From NCBI GenBank assembly GCA_001797615.1, contig MGPV01000003.1:2366-55442 (forward strand): a stretch of DNA of 53,077 nt, read 5' to 3'. The notes beneath the pieces are model-generated. The model was not told where the DNA came from and did not search any database. It saw only the letters and a program-made list of their open reading frames with translations. This DNA comes from Deltaproteobacteria bacterium GWC2_65_14 (lineage in GTDB: Bacteria; Desulfobacterota; Deferrimicrobia; Deferrimicrobiales; Deferrimicrobiaceae). The position numbers were made by a program, and so were the translations under genes. Shown piece by piece: positions 8,200 to 16,904 of this stretch (positions within the stretch are counted from its first letter, which is position 1; the number at the start of each line of letters is the position of its first letter).

Positions 8200-9123
8200 C
8201 TACAGCCTCAACCGCGCGCTGTACGGTTCCCCGAAAAATCCGTGCGGCCGGATCGTCAGGATCAGCAGGATGATGGAGTAGGCAATCAGGTCGCGCAGCG
8301 TCGAGGGGAAGATCATGGCCACGAAGATCTCGGTGAACCCCAGCAGGAAGCCGGCGAGCGTGGCCCCGATGATTGAGCCCCGCCCCCCCAGGATGGCGGC
8401 CACGAACGCCTTCCATCCGATGAGAATGCCCATATACGGGTCCAATACCGGATAGGCGACCCCGAAGAGGATCCCCGCGGCGGCCGCCAGCGCGGACCCG
8501 ATCGCAAACGTGAGGGCGGCCATGGTGTTCAGCGGCACCCCCATCAGGGGCACGACGGCGAAGTCGAAGGCCATCGCACGCATGGCCATCCCCCACTTCG
8601 TCCTACGGACGAACTGGTGCAGGGCGAAGGTGAGGAACAGCGACACGAGAACGATCATGATCTTCTTGTTGGTGAGGAACACGCCGCCCCAGTTATAGGT
8701 CGTGGTCTCGATCAGGGAAGGGAAACTGACCCTCCGCGCCCCCAGCAGGGCCAGGTTGCCGGTCTCCAGAATGATGCCGATCATCAGTCCCGTGATCGCG
8801 GCCGAGGCCCTTGGCGCGTCCCGCAAGGGCCGATACCCTACCCGCTCCACGATCAGGCCGACGAACGAGGTCAGGAACATGGAGAAGAGGATGGTCAGCA
8901 CGAGGAGCAACCAGCTGGGCATGGCGACGGCGCCCAGGGAGGCAAGGGCGATGAGGCCCATGGAAACCCCGAAGCCGATGTACGCCCCGACCATGAAGAT
9001 GTCGCCGTGTGCGAAGTTGAAGAGCATGAGGATGCTGTACACCATGGAGTACCCCAGCGCGATCAGGGCATAGAAACTCCCCCACTGGAGGGCGTTGACC
9101 AGGTTCTGGAGGAAAATGACCAT
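8200..9123 (-). CDS. livH: Branched-chain amino acid-type ABC transporter permease LivH
   Basis: Inner-membrane permease, 307 residues from the ATG at 9123. The N-terminus (LQNLVNALQWGSFYALIALGYSMVY) and the coupling helix motif (RAMAFDFAVVPLMGVPLN) are typical of LivH. The frame runs 23 codons further upstream, but that stretch overlaps the strong hairpin before the gene and has no family similarity, so the later ATG is preferred. Confidence 0.92.
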   Translation of the reverse strand: MVIFLQNLVNALQWGSFYALIALGYSMVYSILMLFNFAHGDIFMVGAYIGFGVSMGLIALASLGAVAMPSWLLLVLTILFSMFLTSFVGLIVERVGYRPLRDAPRASAAITGLMIGIILETGNLALLGARRVSFPSLIETTTYNWGGVFLTNKKIMIVLVSLFLTFALHQFVRRTKWGMAMRAMAFDFAVVPLMGVPLNTMAALTFAIGSALAAAAGILFGVAYPVLDPYMGILIGWKAFVAAILGGRGSIIGATLAGFLLGFTEIFVAMIFPSTLRDLIAYSIILLILTIRPHGFFGEPYSARLRL

Positions 9124-9147
9124 CGCTTCGTCGCCTGCGCTTTCGAC

Positions 9148-9185
9148 AAAGGCGGGCCGGGACAATACGTCCCGGGCCCGCCTTT
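9148..9185 (-). terminator. Strong hairpin between the binding-protein gene and livH
   Basis: Arms of about 16 bases (AAAGGCGGGCC...GGAC and its complement) pair with a single bulged base around a short loop. It follows the binding-protein stop by about 70 bases and precedes livH by about 25. There is no long T run. In liv-type operons such a structure often stabilises the upstream message or partly terminates, so that the binding protein is made in excess. That role is inferred. Confidence 0.55.
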
Positions 9186-9253
9186 CCGTCAAAACAAATT
9201 TACGTCATCGTGCGGGGTCGATCGCGGAATCGCCTCTCCTGCGCTGACGCTCC

Positions 9254-10426
9254 CTAGGGACAGGCGGACTTGTAGAACTCGAACTGGCCCTTGTCGCTGA
9301 TCCGGACGATGACGGCGCACTTGCTCGGGTCGCCCCCCCCGGTGAAGGTCATCTCGCCGGTGATCCCCTTGAACTTCTGGGTCCGGGCCATCGCCGAGCG
9401 GACGTTGTCCCGGTCCTTCTTCAGGTCCCCCGTGAGCCCGCCGGTGTCCTGGACCGCCTGCTGCACGAGCAGCATGGCGTCCCAGGTGAGCGCGGCCACG
9501 TCGTCGGGCACGTAGCCGTGCTTCTTCTGGTACCGGTCGATGAACGCCTTGGTCGCCCCCGTGGCGCCGGCCGCCGCGTAGTGGGTGCTGAAGAAGAGCC
9601 CGTAGCAGTCCTTGCCGCAGAGGGTGACCGTCTCGGCCGAGCCCCAGCTGTCGCTCCCCACGATCGGTTTCTTCCACCCCAGCTGGTGGGCCTGCTGCAC
9701 GATCAGGGCCACCTCGTTGTAGTACTGGGGGGTGAACAGCACCTCGGCGCCCGAATTGTTGATCTTCGTCAGCTGGGAGCTGAAGTCGGTGTCCTTGGTG
9801 GTGAAGCTTTCGTAGGCCACGACGGACCCGGCCCCGTGGAGCCCTTCCCAGGCCTTCCTGAAGAACTCGGCAAGGCCCTTGGGGTAGTCGCTCGCCACGT
9901 CGTAGAGGACCGCGGCTTTCTTGAACTTGAACTCCTGGGTGATGAAATTGGCCAGCACCGGCCCCTGGAAGGGATCGAGGAAGCAGGCGCGGAACACGTA
10001 GGGCCGGTCCTTGGTGGTGTCGGGGTTGGTGGACCACGGGGTGATCATCGGCGTCTTGTAGTTGTTCGCGATCCCGCCCGCGGGCACCGCCTGCTTGGAG
10101 GCCTGCGGTCCCACCATGACGAGCACCTCGTCCTCGGTGATCATCTTGGTGGCGGCCTTCACGGCGGATTCCGCCTTGGACTCGTTGTCCTCGATGACGA
10201 GCTCCACCGGGTACTTCTTCCCGCCCACCGTAAGCCCCCCGGCGGCTTTCACGTTCTCGAGCCACATCTGGGCCGCGAACTTCGTCCCCTCGCCCACCTT
10301 GGGGATATCCCCGGTGAGCGGGGCGTTGATGCCGATCCGGATCGTCTGGGCCTGAACCGATCCGGAGGGTAGAAACGCCATGAGCCCCATGAGGGCACAA
10401 ACGACAACCAACGGTCCTCTCCGCAT
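9254..10426 (-). CDS. livJ: Branched-chain amino acid-type ABC transporter, periplasmic substrate-binding protein
   Basis: Periplasmic binding protein of the type I fold (Leu/Ile/Val-binding family), 390 residues. The signal peptide is MRRGPLVVVCALMGLMAFLP and ends near the AQA-type site at residue 26. The mature protein starts TIRIGINAPLTGDIPKVGEG, the family hallmark. Later MVGPQASKQAVPAGGIANNYKTP gives the substrate loop region. A GGAGGAAGGAG ribosome-binding site precedes the ATG. The true ligand is unknown. Because the whole importer points into the grd operon, a reductase substrate or its precursor is a reasonable guess. Confidence 0.9.
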   Translation of the reverse strand: MRRGPLVVVCALMGLMAFLPSGSVQAQTIRIGINAPLTGDIPKVGEGTKFAAQMWLENVKAAGGLTVGGKKYPVELVIEDNESKAESAVKAATKMITEDEVLVMVGPQASKQAVPAGGIANNYKTPMITPWSTNPDTTKDRPYVFRACFLDPFQGPVLANFITQEFKFKKAAVLYDVASDYPKGLAEFFRKAWEGLHGAGSVVAYESFTTKDTDFSSQLTKINNSGAEVLFTPQYYNEVALIVQQAHQLGWKKPIVGSDSWGSAETVTLCGKDCYGLFFSTHYAAAGATGATKAFIDRYQKKHGYVPDDVAALTWDAMLLVQQAVQDTGGLTGDLKKDRDNVRSAMARTQKFKGITGEMTFTGGGDPSKCAVIVRISDKGQFEFYKSACP

Positions 10427-10510
10427 CGCTCCTTCCTCCTTTTTTCCCCTTGACGTGCCGTTGTTTATTGAACCAACGAACGCCTCGCCCGATCAGCACC
10501 TCTGCTCCTT

Positions 10511-10540
10511 TATGAAAACGCCGGAACCTTCGATTCCGGC
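10511..10540 (-). terminator. Intrinsic terminator after the aldo/keto reductase
   Basis: On the minus strand a 7-pair stem (GCCGGAA and TTCCGGC, loop of seven) is followed by GTTTTCAT. It lies about 160 bases after the aldo/keto reductase stop and about 85 bases before the next gene on that strand, so it separates the two transcripts. Confidence 0.5.
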
Positions 10541-10702
10541 CCACAAGGCCTGCTGCGGTCTGCGCCCACGGAATGGCAGGATTTCACGATATGGAGCGGT
10601 GCAAGGGGCTGTCAAGGCGAAAAACGGGCGATGAAAATGCGGAAGCCGGCCTCCGGGCTCGTCGTCCGCAACGCCGGCACCGACGTCCTTGCAGGGGATC
10701 CC

Positions 10703-11689
10703 CTACCGGTTCAGGGCCTTCATCGCCTGTTCGTGGTAGCGCGTCCCCTTGGCTGCTCCGACAGGGAACGCCGCGGCGAGCCGCGCGACATCCCCCGGCG
10801 TCAGCGATACCTTGAGCGCCCCGGCGTTTTCCTCCAGCCGCTCCACCCGCTTGGTCCCCGGGATGGGGAAGATGTCCGGCCCCCGGGCGAGCAGCCACGC
10901 CAGGGCAAGCTGGGCGGGCCGGCACTTCTTTTCGACGGCGATCTGCTCGAGCCGCTCCACGAGAGACAGGTTGTGCGGCAGGTTTTCCGCGGCGTAGCGG
11001 GGGTTGTTGCGCCGGTAGTCTCCCTCTTCCACGTCGTTCAGGCTCTTGATCTTCCCCCCGAAGATCCCCCGGCCCAGCGGGCTGTAGGGAACGAAGCCGA
11101 CCCCCAGCTCCCGGCAGGTCGGCAGGATCTCCTGTTCCGGCTCGCGCGTCCACAGGGAGTATTCCGACTGCAACGCCGCGATCGGGTGCACCGCGCACGC
11201 CCTGCGGATCGTCGCGGGCGCCGCCTCGGACAGCCCCAGGTACCGCACCTTTCCCTGCCGCACGAGTTCCGCCATCGCCCCGACCGTCTCCTCGATGGGG
11301 GTTTCCGGATCGACCCGGTGCTGGTAATACAGGTCGATCACGGCCACTCCCAGCCGCTTGAGGCTTGCCTCGCAGCAGCTTCGGACATACTCGGGCTTCC
11401 CGTTGACGCCCAGCCAGCTCCCGTCCGCCCCCCGGACGTTGCCGAACTTGGTCGCCAGCACCGCCTTGTCCCTGCGGTCGCGGATCGCCTTCCCGACGAG
11501 CACCTCGTTGCGGCCCACCCCGTAGATATCGGCCGTGTCGAGAAAGTTCATTCCCATCTCCAGCGCCCGGTGGATCGTCCGGATCGATTCCGTTTCGTCG
11601 CCCGTCCCGTAGAACTCCGACATCCCCATGCAGCCCAGCCCCAACCGCGACACCTTGAGATCGCTTTTCCCCAACGCTTTTTGTTCCAT
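10703..11689 (-). CDS. Aldo/keto reductase
   Basis: A 328-residue NADPH-dependent oxidoreductase of the TIM-barrel aldo/keto reductase superfamily, close to the AKR13/YakC group. All four catalytic residues are visible: D51 and Y56 in DTADIYG, K81 in ATKFGN and H124 in YYQHRVDP. The cofactor segment [16 protein letters not shown] is present near residue 275. The physiological substrate cannot be read from the sequence. It is a single-gene unit, with a terminator-like hairpin downstream. Confidence 0.92.
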   Translation of the reverse strand: MEQKALGKSDLKVSRLGLGCMGMSEFYGTGDETESIRTIHRALEMGMNFLDTADIYGVGRNEVLVGKAIRDRRDKAVLATKFGNVRGADGSWLGVNGKPEYVRSCCEASLKRLGVAVIDLYYQHRVDPETPIEETVGAMAELVRQGKVRYLGLSEAAPATIRRACAVHPIAALQSEYSLWTREPEQEILPTCRELGVGFVPYSPLGRGIFGGKIKSLNDVEEGDYRRNNPRYAAENLPHNLSLVERLEQIAVEKKCRPAQLALAWLLARGPDIFPIPGTKRVERLEENAGALKVSLTPGDVARLAAAFPVGAAKGTRYHEQAMKALNR

Positions 11690-11902
11690 CGCGAACCTCC
11701 CCCGGCCTTTGTTGTCCGCTGTATCCCAAGATACCAGACTGTCTTATAGATGACGCAGGCAACCTGCCGGGTTCCGTCGAACGCTGTTCATGGGATGCGG
11801 AAGCGGATGCGGGAGGAGCGGGGAGGAGGCGGCAGCCAAAAACACCCGGCCGCCGCCCCCTTCCCCCTGTTCGTGGGGCATACCCTTATTCATTGCATGG
11901 GT

Positions 11903-12381
11903 TTACGCCTTTTTCCCCGGATTTCTCCTCAGGAGCGCAATGACCAGCCAGACGAACGCGATGATCCCGAAGGAACCGAAGGCCTCGCTCCACCCTCCGC
12001 CGGAGCCGCCAACGGAGCAGCCTCCGGCCGCCGACACGGTACTCGAGAGCTCGGCCGCCCCCCCGGCGTCTTCGGGGACCGCCACGCCAACCCGTCCGAA
12101 TCCCAATCCTCCAGCGCCTGGTTGAACGTGTGGGCCCCGAGGTCAGACCGGGCGAAATCGGATCCGAAACCGTTGATCGTTGGGTAGTAAAACGGAGCAT
12201 CCGTGTGGCACAACTTGCAGGTGTCCAACACCGAGAATTCTGTTCCATACCCGGAATTGAAATCCATCATGTACCAATCCTGGGCCAAACCTTTGGTCCC
12301 GCAGAGCATCAGCACCGCGACAATCAGCGCGGCCATGGACCGCCAAACTTTGTCCCATCGACTGACATTTTTCTGTCTCAT
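11903..12381 (-). pseudogene. Frameshifted secreted haem-motif (CxxCH) protein with C-terminal anchor-like tail
   Basis: From ATG 12381 the frame gives a signal peptide, a single haem-binding motif CKLCH, then NGFGSDFARSDL and ALEDWDSDG. This resembles small c-type cytochrome domains that end in an Asp-Ser-Asp-Gly repeat. About 85 residues in, the plausible reading moves to another frame, which ends AAGGCSVGGSGGGWSEAFGS, then a hydrophobic helix and RRNPGKKA before the stop at 11903. That tail resembles protein-sorting signals of the Cys-Gly, membrane helix, basic cluster type. Staying in the first frame gives a low-complexity Arg/Pro-rich end. A real frameshift, a lost segment or an assembly error would all explain it. 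Confidence 0.6.
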
Positions 12382-12696
12382 CGCGAAAGGGTTGTCGTGC
12401 CTACAGTCTATCTACCCGAACGGATTGAATTATTTTCCTCCCCTGCCTCGGGAAACACCCGTTTTCGTCCCGCCGACGGGATTCCTCCGAAATGCACTCT
12501 AGCAAAGCGCATGCCGGAAGCCGTCCCACACTCCCTGTCCGGCCCCCCTTCACCCGGCCGCCCGGACGCAGGCCTCCCGAAGCCTGAAGAGGGTTTCCCG
12601 GACGGTTGAAGATCCTGCCTTGACGCGCCGATAAGTATGGATACGACATGCCTTCGACAATGGTTGTCAGGGGCACACTGAGACAAGGAGGTACGT
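12382..12696. other. Divergent intergenic region, 315 bases
   Basis: It separates the haem-motif gene (minus) from the secreted-protein gene at 12697 (plus). No convincing ORF or RNA gene was seen. On the plus strand TTGACG (12620-12625) lies 16 bases before TACGAC, a weak promoter candidate. A short inverted repeat GACAATGGTTGTC (12656-12668) follows, just before the ribosome-binding site of the next gene. Confidence 0.35.
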
Positions 12697-13182
12697 ATGA
12701 AAGGACGTTTCCCAAGGGCGGGTGTCTTCACGGTCCTCGCGGTTCTTGCCCTTTCCAGCCTGCCCGATTCCGCGCCGGCGGGATTGAACCTCAACATCAA
12801 CATCGGCACACCGCCGGTGGTCGTGGTGGAACCCGCCGGGATTGTCCTGATCCCCGAGATCGGAGTCTATTTCGTTCCCGATTCGGATCCGGATCTCTTT
12901 TTCTACGCGGGGTTCTGGTGGTCGCCGCGAGGAGACCGGTGGTACCGCTCCCGGGTCTGCAACGGCCCGTGGGTGGTGGTGGAGCGCCGGGTCGTCCCGG
13001 TGGAGGTGGTCCGGGTTCCGAAGGATTACCGAGTCCGGTACGCAAAGGCAAAACATGTCCCGTACGGACAGTGGAAAAACTCCCATTACCGGGAGCTCAA
13101 AGAGGTTGGCCGAGGCGATGATCACCAAAAACGCAAGGAACATAAAAAGATGGGCAACCGGGGGAATAAACATGACAACTGA
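12697..13182 (+). CDS. Secreted protein of unknown function, Trp/Tyr-rich
   Basis: A 161-residue protein with a clear signal peptide (to about residue 27, SAPA). The mature part has LNINIGTPPVVVVEPAGI, then IGVYFVPDSDPDLFFYAGFW and WWSPRGDRWYRS, a pattern seen in small exported proteins of Geobacter-like bacteria. The C-terminus is very basic and rich in Lys, His and Arg. An AAGGAGG site precedes the ATG. The last 11 bases overlap the next gene, so the two are probably one transcript. Function unknown; envelope location is likely. Confidence 0.75.
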   Translation: MKGRFPRAGVFTVLAVLALSSLPDSAPAGLNLNINIGTPPVVVVEPAGIVLIPEIGVYFVPDSDPDLFFYAGFWWSPRGDRWYRSRVCNGPWVVVERRVVPVEVVRVPKDYRVRYAKAKHVPYGQWKNSHYRELKEVGRGDDHQKRKEHKKMGNRGNKHDN

Positions 13183-13867
13183 CAACCGTCCGATGCATCC
13201 GGCGGCCGCGGCAGACATCCACGCTCCGGAAGCTGCGTCGCGCCCGGCAGCAAAACAAGGAGCCGCAACGTTGGAAGGCTACCTGTTTTTCGGACACGTC
13301 ATCGACACCCTTGCCCAAGGGTCCGCCTTCCGCGGCTATTTTGCACGGTTTCTCAGGATTTCCGCCGCCGTGATCGTGTTCGCCGGACTCGTCGCGCTCG
13401 TCGACGCCTGGAAGTTCATCTCCCGCCAGGAAGCGGCCGGGATCCTCGGCGGAATCGTCTACATGGTCTGTCTCGCCGCCGGCGTCTACATGGTCGTCCA
13501 TGCTACGATCCTTCGTGCCGGCCACATCGCATCCCTCCCCGATGGAGAGTTCACCCTCATTCCCCTGTGCGCCGTCCTGTCGCTCCTCGCCGGGGAGGCA
13601 TACGCCGCCTTTTCCGCTTCCGTCTCCCTGGGCGGAGGGCTCCTGATCTGGTTTACCCGGGGCAACGCCTACAATCTGCTTCGGGACGTCTCCTGGTTCG
13701 TCCCCGCCTCCGGAGGGACCGACTTTCTCGCAGGAATCCTCTTCATGGTCCGGGGGTTGGTCCGCGCCGCCCTCGTCCTCACCGGGGGGTACCTCGCTTC
13801 AGAGCTTTTCCTGGTGGTCGGGAGACTAGGGGAAAAGGGGCCGGGGATGTTCACGACCAAGGAGTAA
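13172..13867 (+). CDS. Integral membrane protein of unknown function
   Basis: 231 residues from ATG 13172, which overlaps the end of the preceding gene by 11 bases and follows a GGGGG ribosome-binding site. After a polar N-terminus there are four to five membrane segments, at roughly residues 58-80, 88-110, 128-148 and 185-210. An upstream in-frame start at 13055 lies wholly inside the previous gene and is unlikely. I do not recognise the family. Pairing with a secreted protein gene suggests an envelope function. Confidence 0.75.
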   Translation: MTTDNRPMHPAAAADIHAPEAASRPAAKQGAATLEGYLFFGHVIDTLAQGSAFRGYFARFLRISAAVIVFAGLVALVDAWKFISRQEAAGILGGIVYMVCLAAGVYMVVHATILRAGHIASLPDGEFTLIPLCAVLSLLAGEAYAAFSASVSLGGGLLIWFTRGNAYNLLRDVSWFVPASGGTDFLAGILFMVRGLVRAALVLTGGYLASELFLVVGRLGEKGPGMFTTKE

Positions 13868-13935
13868 AGCGCTTCCCCTCAATCCGGCATTCGCTTAAGG
13901 ATCGAAAGCTTCTTGTTCGCCGGGTGGATAGAAGA

Positions 13936-13969
13936 AGCGGTTGCCGGGACAAAAACCCCGGCAACCGCT
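13936..13969. terminator. Bidirectional terminator-like hairpin
   Basis: A perfect 13-base inverted repeat (AGCGGTTGCCGGG and its complement) around an 8-base loop containing five A residues. It sits between the convergent membrane-protein gene (ends 13867) and the Spy-like gene (ends 13999). It can stop transcription from both sides; there is only a weak T-rich tail on the minus strand. Confidence 0.65.
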
Positions 13970-13998
13970 CTCCGCATTGCCATTCGTCCGTCAGGACG

Positions 13999-14628
13999 TT
14001 ACCTCCGGTTGCGATGGCCGTGCCGGCCTTCCTCCATCGGGCCGAGTTTTTTTGCCAATTCCCGCTGCTCGGGAGAGAGCAGCGCGAAGATCTGGCTCTT
14101 GGTCCGGGCCCGGGACACGACCAGCTCGACGCGCGTTTCGTTCTGGCTTTGCGCCAAGGCGCGCACGGTTGCCTCGTTGAACGGCTCGGCCTCGATGGCC
14201 TTCCGGAGATTCTCCCGGTTCTCCGCAAGCTGCTGCCGGAGCGGCTCGGCCTGTTCCCGTTCGGATGTAAGGATCGCCTTGACCTGATCCTTCTGGGCCT
14301 CCGTCAGATCGAGTTTCCTTGCCATCCGGGCGAAACGCTTCCCGGGACCCTTTGCCCCGTCCTTTCCTGAGAACTTCCCTTCCGGAACGGCGACCATCCC
14401 GCCCCGGATGTCCCGGCAGATGCCGGACACGGCATCGCCGCGGGGCGATGTGAACTGGACCGCGTCCCCCTCGCTCATGCCCGCGCACGCGTCGATCGCC
14501 TCCTGCGGAGGGCCTTTGGATCTTCCACCGCCCCAGTTGCCGCCGAAGGCTATCCCCGCGGCCGGGACCATGGCCGCAAGCGCCAAAATCACCGCCGTTT
14601 TCCTGATCGTTGCTTCCATCCTTTTCAT
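13999..14628 (-). CDS. Spy/CpxP family periplasmic stress protein
   Basis: 209 residues with a signal peptide (to about residue 28). The C-terminal half has two LTxxQ-like repeats, LDLTEAQKDQVKAIL near 108 and LLSPEQRELAKKL near 185. These are the hallmark of Spy/CpxP periplasmic chaperones, which form alpha-helical cradles binding unfolded envelope proteins. The N-terminal third (rich in Gly and Lys, with GDAVQFTSPRGDAVSGIC) is an addition to the usual Spy core. It is divergent from the BaeSR-like pair, the usual regulator of spy in enterobacteria, so control by that system is likely. Confidence 0.82.
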   Translation of the reverse strand: MKRMEATIRKTAVILALAAMVPAAGIAFGGNWGGGRSKGPPQEAIDACAGMSEGDAVQFTSPRGDAVSGICRDIRGGMVAVPEGKFSGKDGAKGPGKRFARMARKLDLTEAQKDQVKAILTSEREQAEPLRQQLAENRENLRKAIEAEPFNEATVRALAQSQNETRVELVVSRARTKSQIFALLSPEQRELAKKLGPMEEGRHGHRNRR

Positions 14629-14692
14629 CGCGACCTCCTTTCCGTTCCGTGATGGATTTCCACCTTCATGATTGATTACACCCGCCGAATGT

Positions 14693-14720
14693 GGAGGAAA
14701 TGAGGAGGAAATGAGGAAAT
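14693..14720. promoter_or_regulatory. Tandem 11-base direct repeat between spy-like and baeS-like genes
   Basis: The unit GGAGGAAATGA occurs at 14693-14703 and again at 14704-14714, followed by a partial copy GGAAAT. The period equals about one DNA turn, as expected for binding of an OmpR-family regulator dimer to direct half-sites. It lies in the divergent region controlled, on context, by the adjacent response regulator. The binding role is inferred. Confidence 0.4.
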
Positions 14721-14809
14721 TCGCGAAGAAGTCGGGATATGTCTGGTTTTCCTCGATTCCCCTGTGCTATTTGGAATCGTAGCGTTGGATTTTTTCTCCG
14801 GGAGCAGCG

Positions 14810-16204
14810 GTGAAGATCCGGATCCAAACCAAACTGTTTCTCGCCATGCTGGCAGTCGCCTGCGGGGTGGTCGCCTGCATGTTCCTGGTGATGCGGTGGA
14901 GCTTCCACCGCGGCTTTCTCGACTATGTCAACAAGGCGGACCTGGAGCGCGTCGAGTCCCTCGCCGGGGTGCTCGAAGAGGCGTATGCCCTGGAGAGGTC
15001 CTGGCGATTCCTGCAAGACGATCCCAGACGCTGGCGCCGGCTGCTCCGTGCTTCCCTCCCCGACCAGTTCCGGGAACCGGGGCGCCAGCCCGGGCAGATG
15101 CGGCCGGAACCGCGCCACCTCTTCGCGCGCAGGGTGGTGCTGCTGGATGCCGGGAAACAGGGCATCTTCGCCCCCCCCGACCTCCCGGAGAACCTGCCGC
15201 TCAAGCCCCTGCTGCATGAGGAGAAAACGGTGGGGTACCTGGGGTTGCTCCCCCTGAAAATGATCGCGGACGCCCGCCAGCTGCGCTTTGTCACGGAACA
15301 GAAGCAGGCCTTCGCCATCATTGCCCTGGCGATGGTCTTCCTGGCGGCCCTGGTCGCCATTCCCCTCGCGCAGCGGATGGTCAAACGGATCCGGGTCCTG
15401 GCGTCGGCCACGCACCGGCTGGCGTCCGGACACTACGACACGCGTGTTCCCGTGGAGTCCTCCGACGAGATGGGCCGGCTTTCCCGGGACTTCAACACCC
15501 TGGCCCTGACTCTCGAGAAACACGAGCAGACGCGCCGGCAGTGGATCGCCGACATCTCCCACGAGCTGCGAACGCCCCTGTCCATCCTTCGCGGCGAGAT
15601 CGAGGCCATGCAGGACGGGATCCGCGCGGCGACCCCCCAGGCGATCGGCTCCCTGCACGGCGAGGTGATCCGGTTGAGCCGGCTGGTGAACGACCTCTAC
15701 GATCTCTCCCTCTCCGACCTCGGAGCCCTGACGTACAGCAAGGCCGACACCGATCTGGCCGAGGCTCTGGCCCAGGCACTGGACCTGTATCGCCCGGAAT
15801 ATGCCGGCAAGGGGATTTCCCTTGAGACCGATCTTCCGACCGGCACGGCATGCCCCCTGTTCGCCGACTCCAAGCGGCTCCACCAGCTGTATTCCAACCT
15901 CCTGGAGAATTCCCTGAAATACACCGACCCCGGCGGGCGGCTTCGGGTCTTTGTCGAACGGGGCGACGCGGCGGCAACGGTCCATTTCCAGGATTCGGGG
16001 CCCGGCGTCCCCGAGGGCGACCTGGATAAGCTGTTCGACCGGCTCTACCGGGTGGACAGCTCCCGCAACCGGGAGATGGGCGGCGCGGGGCTTGGCCTGT
16101 CGATCTGCCGGAGCATCGTCGAGGCGCACGCGGGAACCATCGCGGCCTTCCCGTCCCCGCTGGGAGGCCTCTGGGTGAAGATCGAGCTCCCCATGAGCGG
16201 ATAG
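14810..16204 (+). CDS. baeS: Sensor histidine kinase, BaeS-like
   Basis: 464-residue membrane kinase. Transmembrane segments are at about 8-30 and 166-188, enclosing a periplasmic sensor of about 135 residues. A HAMP linker follows at 188-240. The phospho-acceptor is H251 in WIADISHELRTPLS. The ATPase part has N-box LLENSLKYT, G1 DSGPGVP and G2 GGAGLGLSI. Length and order match BaeS (467 residues in E. coli). The start is GTG at 14810. It lies six bases before its cognate regulator gene. The stimulus is probably envelope stress, inferred from the divergent Spy-like gene. Confidence 0.9.
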   Translation: MKIRIQTKLFLAMLAVACGVVACMFLVMRWSFHRGFLDYVNKADLERVESLAGVLEEAYALERSWRFLQDDPRRWRRLLRASLPDQFREPGRQPGQMRPEPRHLFARRVVLLDAGKQGIFAPPDLPENLPLKPLLHEEKTVGYLGLLPLKMIADARQLRFVTEQKQAFAIIALAMVFLAALVAIPLAQRMVKRIRVLASATHRLASGHYDTRVPVESSDEMGRLSRDFNTLALTLEKHEQTRRQWIADISHELRTPLSILRGEIEAMQDGIRAATPQAIGSLHGEVIRLSRLVNDLYDLSLSDLGALTYSKADTDLAEALAQALDLYRPEYAGKGISLETDLPTGTACPLFADSKRLHQLYSNLLENSLKYTDPGGRLRVFVERGDAAATVHFQDSGPGVPEGDLDKLFDRLYRVDSSRNREMGGAGLGLSICRSIVEAHAGTIAAFPSPLGGLWVKIELPMSG

Positions 16205-16210
16205 GAAACG

Positions 16211-16882
16211 ATGCCGAAGAAAATCCTGGTGGTCGAGGACGAGCCGAAGCTGGCCGACCTGCTGCGGGATTACCTCGAACAGGCCGGATACGAGCCGCAC
16301 TGCCTGGGGAACGGCCTGGAAGCCGTCCCCTGGGTCCGGAAGCAGGCCCCCGACCTGGTCCTGCTCGACCTGATGCTGCCGGGCAAGGACGGGATGGAGA
16401 TCTGCAAGGAGATCCGCTCCTTCTCCGCCATCCCGATCCTCATGGTGACGGCGCGGGTCGAGGAGATCGACCGGCTGCTCGGGCTGGAGCTGGGAGCCGA
16501 CGACTACATCTGCAAGCCGTTCAGCCCCCGTGAGGTCGTCGCGCGCGTCAAGGCGGTGCTGCGCCGTGCGGGCAAACAACCGTCCCCCGCCGGGGGCGGG
16601 CTGTCGCTCGACCAGGACCGTTTCCAGGCGACGCTCCACGGCAGGGCGCTGGATCTGACCGCCATCGAGTTCCAGCTGCTCCACATCCTGGCGGAGAACC
16701 CGGGCCGCATCTTTTCCCGAAGCCGCCTGATGGACCGGATCTACCCCGACCGGCGTGTCGTCAGCGACCGCACGATCGACAGCCACGTGAAAAAGCTGCG
16801 CAGGAAGATCGCGTCCGCCGCCCCGGGCGAGGAATGGATCCATTCCCTGTACGGAGTGGGCTACAAGCTCGAGACTCCGTAG
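16211..16882 (+). CDS. baeR: OmpR-family response regulator, BaeR-like
   Basis: 223 residues. The receiver domain has acidic residues D10 and E11, phospho-acceptor D53 in LLDLMLPGKDG and K102 in CKPFSPREV. The C-terminal winged helix (about 128-220) includes LTAIEFQLLHILAENPGRIFS and the recognition helix region DRTIDSHVKKLRRKI. It is co-transcribed with the preceding kinase. Likely targets are the divergent Spy-like gene and its own operon. Confidence 0.92.
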   Translation: MPKKILVVEDEPKLADLLRDYLEQAGYEPHCLGNGLEAVPWVRKQAPDLVLLDLMLPGKDGMEICKEIRSFSAIPILMVTARVEEIDRLLGLELGADDYICKPFSPREVVARVKAVLRRAGKQPSPAGGGLSLDQDRFQATLHGRALDLTAIEFQLLHILAENPGRIFSRSRLMDRIYPDRRVVSDRTIDSHVKKLRRKIASAAPGEEWIHSLYGVGYKLETP

Positions 16883-16904
16883 GCCTTCCGAACCATCATC
16901 CCCA

